DNA of 64,000 nt from Basidiobolus meristosporus CBS 931.73 (Eukaryota; Basidiobolomycota; Basidiobolomycetes; Basidiobolales; Basidiobolaceae). Below are positions 58,099-64,000 of the stretch, in pieces. Under the pieces are notes generated by a model. That model worked only from the letters and a program-made list of their open reading frames with translations. It was not told the DNA's origin and ran no database searches. The position numbers and the translations under genes were made by a program. Each line of letters starts with the position of its first letter. Position 1 is the first letter of the stretch. Location of the stretch: positions 33,429 through 97,428 of the forward strand of contig MCFE01000312.1 of NCBI GenBank assembly GCA_002104905.1, in the 5' to 3' direction.

Positions 58099-60610
58099 AT
58101 GACTTCTACCAGCAAACATAGCAATACCAACATCTTCCCTGTAAAGGAGAGGTTTGATGGGAAGAACTACAGACTTTGGAGAATCAAGATGCAGATCCAC
58201 CTTGAGGAAAGAAAGCTTTGGAACATAGTGACAGGAAAAGAAGTTGAGCCCAAAGGAACAGCAGAAGATGTGGAGAAGTTTCAAGAGAAGGAGAGAAAGG
58301 CCTTCAATGCCATATGCATCAATGTGCTAGACTCCTTCATTGGACAAATCCATGCCTCAAATACTGCCAAAGCAGCATGGGAATCCTTAGAGAAGACCTT
58401 TAGAGCAAAGTCAGTATCAAGCAAGCTTTATTTGAAACAAAAGTTCTTCAACATGAGGAAGAAGCCAGATGATGACATGCTACAACTCATTACCAGAATG
58501 GAGACACTTGCAGAAGAACTTTACAGTATTAATGCCGGTGTAGATGATGAAGAAAAGATACTCTGTCTACTTTGCAGCCTACCAGACAAGTATGAGCCAC
58601 TCATACTTTCTTTTGAAAGCAGAGAAGACAACTTGACTTTAGACTATGTTAAAGGAAGACTTCTCCATGAAGAACTCAGATGTAATGATCAAGCAGAGAA
58701 AATTGAAGATAATGCTTTATTCAGTTCAGAAAGGCATACAGAAAAGAAGAGAAAGCAACAAAACCAAAGAAAACCTGGCTGCTGTAACTACTGTAAGAAG
58801 CTAGGACACTGGGCAAGAGAATGCAAGAAGAAACAAGCAGACAAAAAACAGAAACTAGAGCAGGCAAACCATATAACTACTGATGAACAGTTATTTGTAA
58901 CTGTACAAGAGAGTGCAAGTAACCGATGTAATGAATGGTATATTGACTTTGGAGCATCACAGCATATTTGTGGTATAAAGGATTGGTTCAGCAACTTAAA
59001 GACTATTCCTGTAAGAAAGGTTTATCTGAGAGTTAACTCTGCATTGGAAGCTACCGCCAGTGGGTCCATACAACTAAATATGAGTGATAACTCAGGGGCA
59101 ACAACAGCAAAACTGACTGACGTACTCTATGTACCTGGAATAGCTAAGAACCTACTCTCAGTCAGTAAAGCAACTACTCAGGGACTGAAATTTGTTTTTA
59201 CTAAGCTGAGCTGCTCAATATTGAGTGAAAATGGACAAAAATTAGCTTTGGGAATCAGAGATCACAATATATACAAGTTACAATGCAAGTTCATTGTACC
59301 TGAGTATGTCAACATTGCTGAAACTGATGAAACCAACTGGGAGGTGTGGCATAGGAGGCTAGGACACATAGGGGAACAGAAAATGAGCCAATTGGTGAAA
59401 AATCAGCTTGTTTTGGGCCTAAAATACTCAATTCTGATCAAATTGAATGTTTGTAAGGGATGTTCATATGGCAAACAAGCTAGGCAATGTTCCAAGAGCT
59501 CAGAAGGCATCAATACCACTGAAATATTGGCTATTGTACACTCAGACATATGTGGCCCCATGAGAACACTGTCCTTTGGAGCCAAGAGATACTTTATGAC
59601 ATTTATTGATGACAAGACTAGATATACATGGGTGTACTTCCTCAAAACAAAGGATGAAGCTTTAGAGACGTTTAAGCACTTCAAGAACATGGCAGAAACA
59701 CAAACTGGGTGTAAATTGAAGGTACTACAAAGTGACAATGGAGGAGAATACTGCTCAAAGGAGTTTGCAAAATACTGCTTGTCTACTGGTATATTTCAAC
59801 AGACCACAGTTCCTCATACTCCACAGCAAAATGGAGTAGCAGAACGTGCAAATAGAACAATAGTAGAGATGGGAAGATCCATGCTACATGATAAGGGAAT
59901 GGAGTACAAGTTTTGGGCTGAATCTGTTGCTACCGCTGTATACATCAAGAACAGATGCCCAACAACAGCACTACGTGATTCTACACCCTTTGAAGCATAT
60001 ACGGGCAAAAAACCAGATCTCCAGCACCTTAGGATCTTTGGCAGTGATGTTTTTTATCACATCCCTGACAAAAAACGCTCAAAGTTGGAACCAAAGAGTA
60101 GGAAAGGGATCTTTCTTGGGTATTGTGAAGATACTAAAAGGTATAGAGTGTATGATGGCAAAATTCAGAAGCTGATCAAGAGCAGGGATGTTGTATTTGA
60201 GGAGGATTCAGATCAGAAAGCCACAGAAATCATTGGCCAGCTGCCTGATGATGCAATCAACACAAATGAAGAAGATACGTACCAATTCCAGCCAGAGATG
60301 GAAGATACTTCTACCAGTTCCAGATCAGAACAGATTATCCCAGTTAGGAGATCTACCAGAATAAGAAATGCCCCTGGATCCTGGTGGCAGACATCCAATG
60401 GTCATGAAGAAGCTTATCTTGCCTTATGTGCCAAACCTCAGAATCTGGAACAGGCAATGCAAGGTCCAGATGCTACTAAGTGGCAACAAGCCATGCAGGA
60501 GGAGTACCAATCACTGATCAAGGCAAAAACGTGGGAACTGGTAGATTTACCAAATGGGAGAAAGCCAATAGGATGTAGATGGGTCTACAAGATCAAGATA
60601 ACCTCAAATG
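58099..60610 (+). pseudogene. Copia A gag-pol, truncated in reverse transcriptase
   Basis: A single open frame of 839 codons from ATG 58099. Gag occupies residues 1-215. A CCHC knuckle lies at C229/C232/H237/C242. The protease site has DFG at 283-285, where copia elements have DSG. The HHCC domain (WHRRLGH … CKGC) is near 416-460. The integrase catalytic triad is D483, D546 and E582 with 35 residues between the last two. NGVAERANR and a GKKP…YHIPD region follow. The frame enters reverse transcriptase (GCRWVYKIK) and is cut at 60610 by the LTR of copia B, which supplies the TAA at 60616. No other stop is present, so the element is fairly young, but the Ser-to-Phe change beside the protease catalytic Asp suggests it was already defective. 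Confidence 0.9.
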
Positions 60611-60960
60611 TGTTGTAAAAATTCGTATTTTCCACCTAAATATTCACCTAACTTAGTCACTTAGATCATCACCTTCAAATCCTAGAGAATACTGACCAAA
60701 TTCCTTGTCGGGATTTACTTAGAATATTTTCACCAAAATACCAGGTACCCAGAACATGAAAATTCTCAAAGTTGTCCAAACAGCCCCAAACTTTGCACAC
60801 ATGTTCTTGGGACCTTCCTTAACCTATTCTACATGTTTGTAATGCCAAGACCATGTAAAAGTATAAATACTACTTTTACATTCAATAAATCATTAAGTGA
60901 AAACCACATAATCTACTTGTTCTCCCAATCACTTCCAATATCTCCAAGACTCTTACAACA
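60611..60960 (+). repeat. Copia B 5' LTR
   Basis: 350 bp, TGTTGTAAAAATTCG … CTCTTACAACA, with AAGTATAAATACTAC promoter-like sequence at about 60860. The reference copy for the LTR-B fragments at 7.4-10 kb. The five bases before it, AAATG, should be duplicated after the 3' LTR, beyond the window. Confidence 0.9.
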
Positions 60961-60973
60961 GGTTATGAGCCCC
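60961..60973 (+). promoter_or_regulatory. Copia B primer binding site (half-tRNA-iMet type)
   Basis: GGTTATGAGCCCC, identical to that of copia A and directly following the LTR. Confidence 0.8.
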
Positions 60974-60991
60974 GAGCTGTCACTCTCTGCA

Positions 60992-63900
60992 ATGTCTACT
61001 ACTGCTATTACTGGAATTTTTCCCTCTGCTGAAAAGTTGGATGGATCTAACTACCAAGTGTGGAAGGTGAAGATGAAGATGCTGCTGCAAGAAAGAGGCC
61101 TTTGGGATATTGTCATGGGAGAAGAATGCCCTCCTAAAAACGTGGGAGAGGAAGCCTTAAAGTACCAGAAGAAAGAACAAAGTGCCTTTAACTGCATTTG
61201 CCTTAATGTCAAGGACAAATTGCTAATTCAATGCTCAAGAGCAAAAACGGCAAAGAATGCCTGGAAGGCATTAGTAGACACCTACCAGTCATGTTCAGCT
61301 GCCAAGAAAATGTATCTGAGAAGAAAATTCTTTACTACAAAGATGCTGCCAGGAGAAGAAATGAAAAATCTAATTAACAGAATTACCCTGCTGGTAGATG
61401 AGATGGAATCTGTGGGCGTACCAACTACTGATGAGGATGTGATAGTTACCATCCTGAATAGCCTGACAGACGAGTTTCAGGGCCTTGTATCAGCCCTAGA
61501 GTCCAGAACTGAAGATTTGACCTTAAATTACGTATATGGAAGGCTCCTGGATGAAGAATTAAGAAAATCAAGCGCCAATAAGAAGGAAGAAGAAAATGCT
61601 TTAATAAGCAATGATAACCAACAAAGGAGGTACCCAAGACCCTACAAAGGCAACAGCAACCTATTTTGCAACTACTGCAAAAGGAAAGGACACACATCAG
61701 ACCGGTGTTTCAAAAAGAGAGATTATCAGCAAAAGAAGCCTGAATATGGAAATGCTGCAACAACCGAAGATAGACTATTCATATCTGCACTAAATATGAC
61801 CACAAACAAGGATTCTCAGACGTGGTATATTGACTCTGGAGCTTCTCAACACTTTACACACCAAAAAGAACTTTTTACCCAATATCAAGAAATTCCAATT
61901 AAGAAGGTTTTCATGGGTGACGATAGAACACTTGATGCAGTGGGAGAAGGAACTATCCAAGTAAACCTTAGAAGCAGTGAAGGAAGCCATACACTGACCT
62001 TTAAAGAAGTACTCTATGTACCAGAAATAGCCAAGAACCTACTCTCTGTAAGCAAGGCCACAGCAGAAGGACTCAGTTTCAGTTTTGACAATTCTGGATG
62101 CAGGATCACTGATCAAAATGGTGCTCATATTGCTTCGGGCATCAGAGATCAGAACCTATACAAGTTGACTTATATTCCATCATATCTGGAAGCCAATATA
62201 AGTAACTTAAATGAAGAAACACCAATGCTTTGGCACAGGAGATTTGGACACATCAATTTTGATTATTTGCGTAAAATGATCAAAGATCAGCTAATTTCTG
62301 GAGTGAAAATTGATCCCCCAGCTAATTTGGAGCACTGTGAAGCCTGCATATATGGGAAACAAGCCAGACAACCGTTCAAGAGCTCTGGGTTAATCAAAAC
62401 TAAGAAAAAATTAGATCTAATTCACTCAGATCTGTGTGGACCTATGCAAAATTTATCCTTAGGCGGGATGAAGTATTTAATCACTTTTATTGATGATTAT
62501 ACAAGATACACATGGGTCTACTTCATGGAGAGAAAGGAAGAAGCTCTGTCTAAGCTCAGGGAGTTTAAAGCCATGGTGGAGAGAGAAACTGGTGAAAAAA
62601 TCAAGAAAATACGCTCTGACAATGGTGGAGAATATACCTCAAAACTCTTCATCCACTTCTGCAAAATTCATGGGATAAAGCAAGAGACTACTGTACCATA
62701 CTCCCCACAGCAAAATGGAGTAGCAGAACGAGCTAACAGATCAATAATTGATATGGCAAGATCTATGATCCATGATCAAAAATTATCCTATGATTTTTGG
62801 GCGGAATCAGTTGCCACTGCTGTATATCTTAAAAATAGGAGTTATAACAGAATACTTCGTGATTCTACTCCATTTGAAGCATGGTATGGACACAGACCAA
62901 GTGCAGAACATCTAAGAATATTTGGGTGTACAGCATATGCCAAAAAACTGGCCGGAAATCAGTCAAAATTTGAGCCAAAAAGTGTAAAATGCATATTTTT
63001 GGGCTACTGCAATGAGAGTAAGGCATACAGACTCTACAATACCGAAGCAAAGAAGCTGATCAAGTCCAGGGATGTGTTGTTTGATGAAAATTCAAAATTT
63101 TCACAAAAAATGACATCAGATGATGACGAAAATTTGATCTCAAGTCCACCAATTGTCAGGATTGAATCAGAGCAAAACAATGAAAATTTTTTCACTCCAG
63201 AGGACTCTACAACCGTGGTTCAGCCAGAATCAGTGCCCAGGAATATCCCAGAAGTGATCATTCCAGTATCAAATGCCCGGAGATCAAATCGGACAAGAAA
63301 TAGCCCAAATTACTATATTAATGAGGGTACAAACTTAGCCTATGCCTATTCAGTCCATATTGATGAACCCCAGACTGTAAAAGAGGCCCTAAATAGCCCT
63401 CAGACAAAGTTTTGGAGATCTGCAATGACTGAGGAATATCAGGCCCTGATGGAAAATCAAACTTGGGACTTAGTCAAATTACCAATCAACCGAAAATCAA
63501 TTGGATGCAGATGGGTCTTCAAGACAAAGTACAAGGCTGATGGTACAATTGAAAGATACAAAGCAAGACTTGTAGCCAAAGGATACTCTCAAACAAAAGG
63601 ACTTGACTATACTGAGACCTTTGCACCGGTAGCCAAGTTTAATTCCATCAGATTAATATTGGCTATTGCAGCCAAATATAAGTTTTTTATTCATCAAATG
63701 GATGTAAAAACTGCATTTTTGAATGGAGAACTTGATGAGGACGTGTATATGGACCAGCCTGATGGGTTTGTTGACCAAGATAACCCCCATTTGGTCTGCA
63801 AGCTTAAAAAGTCACTATATGGTCTCAAACAATCACCGAGAGCCTGGAATTGCAAGATAGATTCTTATTTGGAATCTTTGAGTTTCAAAAGGAGTAATGC

Positions 63901-64000
63901 TGACTATAGTATATACTATAAGCCAGATAGAGCAAATCCAGTTCTATTAGCTCTATATGTGGATGATCTTATTATAGCCGCCAATAACCTAGAAACATTG
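60992..64000 (+). CDS. Copia B gag-pol polyprotein, open to the window end
   Basis: ATG 60992 opens a frame without stops to 64000 (about 1003 codons seen). Gag occupies residues 1-210. A CCHC knuckle lies at C226/C229/H234/C239. The protease has D281-S282-G283. The HHCC domain reads WHRRFGHIN … CEACIYGKQ. The integrase triad is D480, D543 and E579. The reverse transcriptase starts at GCRWVFKTKY, with ARLVAKGYSQ, the catalytic QMDVKTAFLNG, SLYGLKQSPRAW and the LYVDDLI box at the window edge. All catalytic residues visible are intact. The order PR-INT-RT is copia (Ty1) type. It lies inside copia A and is the youngest autonomous element in the window. Confidence 0.92.
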   Translation, partial: MSTTAITGIFPSAEKLDGSNYQVWKVKMKMLLQERGLWDIVMGEECPPKNVGEEALKYQKKEQSAFNCICLNVKDKLLIQCSRAKTAKNAWKALVDTYQSCSAAKKMYLRRKFFTTKMLPGEEMKNLINRITLLVDEMESVGVPTTDEDVIVTILNSLTDEFQGLVSALESRTEDLTLNYVYGRLLDEELRKSSANKKEEENALISNDNQQRRYPRPYKGNSNLFCNYCKRKGHTSDRCFKKRDYQQKKPEYGNAATTEDRLFISALNMTTNKDSQTWYIDSGASQHFTHQKELFTQYQEIPIKKVFMGDDRTLDAVGEGTIQVNLRSSEGSHTLTFKEVLYVPEIAKNLLSVSKATAEGLSFSFDNSGCRITDQNGAHIASGIRDQNLYKLTYIPSYLEANISNLNEETPMLWHRRFGHINFDYLRKMIKDQLISGVKIDPPANLEHCEACIYGKQARQPFKSSGLIKTKKKLDLIHSDLCGPMQNLSLGGMKYLITFIDDYTRYTWVYFMERKEEALSKLREFKAMVERETGEKIKKIRSDNGGEYTSKLFIHFCKIHGIKQETTVPYSPQQNGVAERANRSIIDMARSMIHDQKLSYDFWAESVATAVYLKNRSYNRILRDSTPFEAWYGHRPSAEHLRIFGCTAYAKKLAGNQSKFEPKSVKCIFLGYCNESKAYRLYNTEAKKLIKSRDVLFDENSKFSQKMTSDDDENLISSPPIVRIESEQNNENFFTPEDSTTVVQPESVPRNIPEVIIPVSNARRSNRTRNSPNYYINEGTNLAYAYSVHIDEPQTVKEALNSPQTKFWRSAMTEEYQALMENQTWDLVKLPINRKSIGCRWVFKTKYKADGTIERYKARLVAKGYSQTKGLDYTETFAPVAKFNSIRLILAIAAKYKFFIHQMDVKTAFLNGELDEDVYMDQPDGFVDQDNPHLVCKLKKSLYGLKQSPRAWNCKIDSYLESLSFKRSNADYSIYYKPDRANPVLLALYVDDLIIAANNLETL

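Noticed and set aside
60605-60618. Natural C-terminus of copia A at the TAA (60616)
   Set aside because: The stop is supplied by the first bases of the inserted LTR-B (TGTTGTAAAA); reverse transcriptase should continue.
61446-61697. Minus-strand ORF of 83 codons
   Set aside because: Antisense to the intact copia B gag frame, which has the knuckle and family motifs.

Overview
The window is eukaryotic and most likely from an early-diverging fungus. The genes that can be read are small, have introns of about 58-79 nt with GT..AG ends, and are preceded by TATA boxes. A secreted chitin/polysaccharide-oxidase-type gene at 12.9-13.8 kb has the architecture I associate with zoopagomycete fungi such as Kickxellomycotina. 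That placement is inference from memory of protein families, not from a search.

Layout. (1) 1-7.3 kb is a gene island: a two-exon GNAT-like acetyltransferase, a three-exon COP9-signalosome subunit 9 homologue, a PCL/Pho80-type cyclin, and stretches with only uncharacterised ORFs. (2) 7.4-10.05 kb is a pile of copia-type LTRs (LTR-B), two of them inserted into older LTRs of the same family with perfect target duplications. (3) 10.05-15 kb is a second gene island: a spliced 73-residue single-pass membrane protein with PY motifs, a decayed AA11-like lytic polysaccharide monooxygenase with a chitin-binding module, and a frameshifted, truncated beta-hydroxyacid-dehydrogenase/imine-reductase-like gene. 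(4) 15.5-64 kb is almost entirely nested transposable elements.

Element families defined here. D is a DNA transposon with CCCTATGAAAA-type termini. It carries two divergent genes, a Tnp2-type transposase and an unrecognised companion protein (called K). G and H are LTR-like repeats of about 1.07 and 1.2 kb with TG..CA ends and 4-bp target duplications; I see no coding interior for either. I is a gypsy-type family with an LTR of about 0.37 kb. J is a chromodomain gypsy element with LTRs of about 0.69 kb. A and B are copia families with LTRs of 369 and about 350 bp, and both use a primer site complementary to the anticodon arm of initiator tRNA-Met.

Insertion order can be read from the nesting. 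For example, LTR-I and LTR-A sit in LTR-G, LTR-G sits in the Tnp2 gene of a D element, and that D element is itself split by gypsy-J and sits in another D element. At the right edge, a nearly full-length copia A is interrupted in its reverse transcriptase by copia B. Copia B stays open through gag, protease, integrase and most of reverse transcriptase to the window end and is the best candidate for a recently active element. Older copies carry stops, frameshifts and replaced catalytic residues, mostly transitions.

No rRNA, tRNA or CRISPR array was seen.
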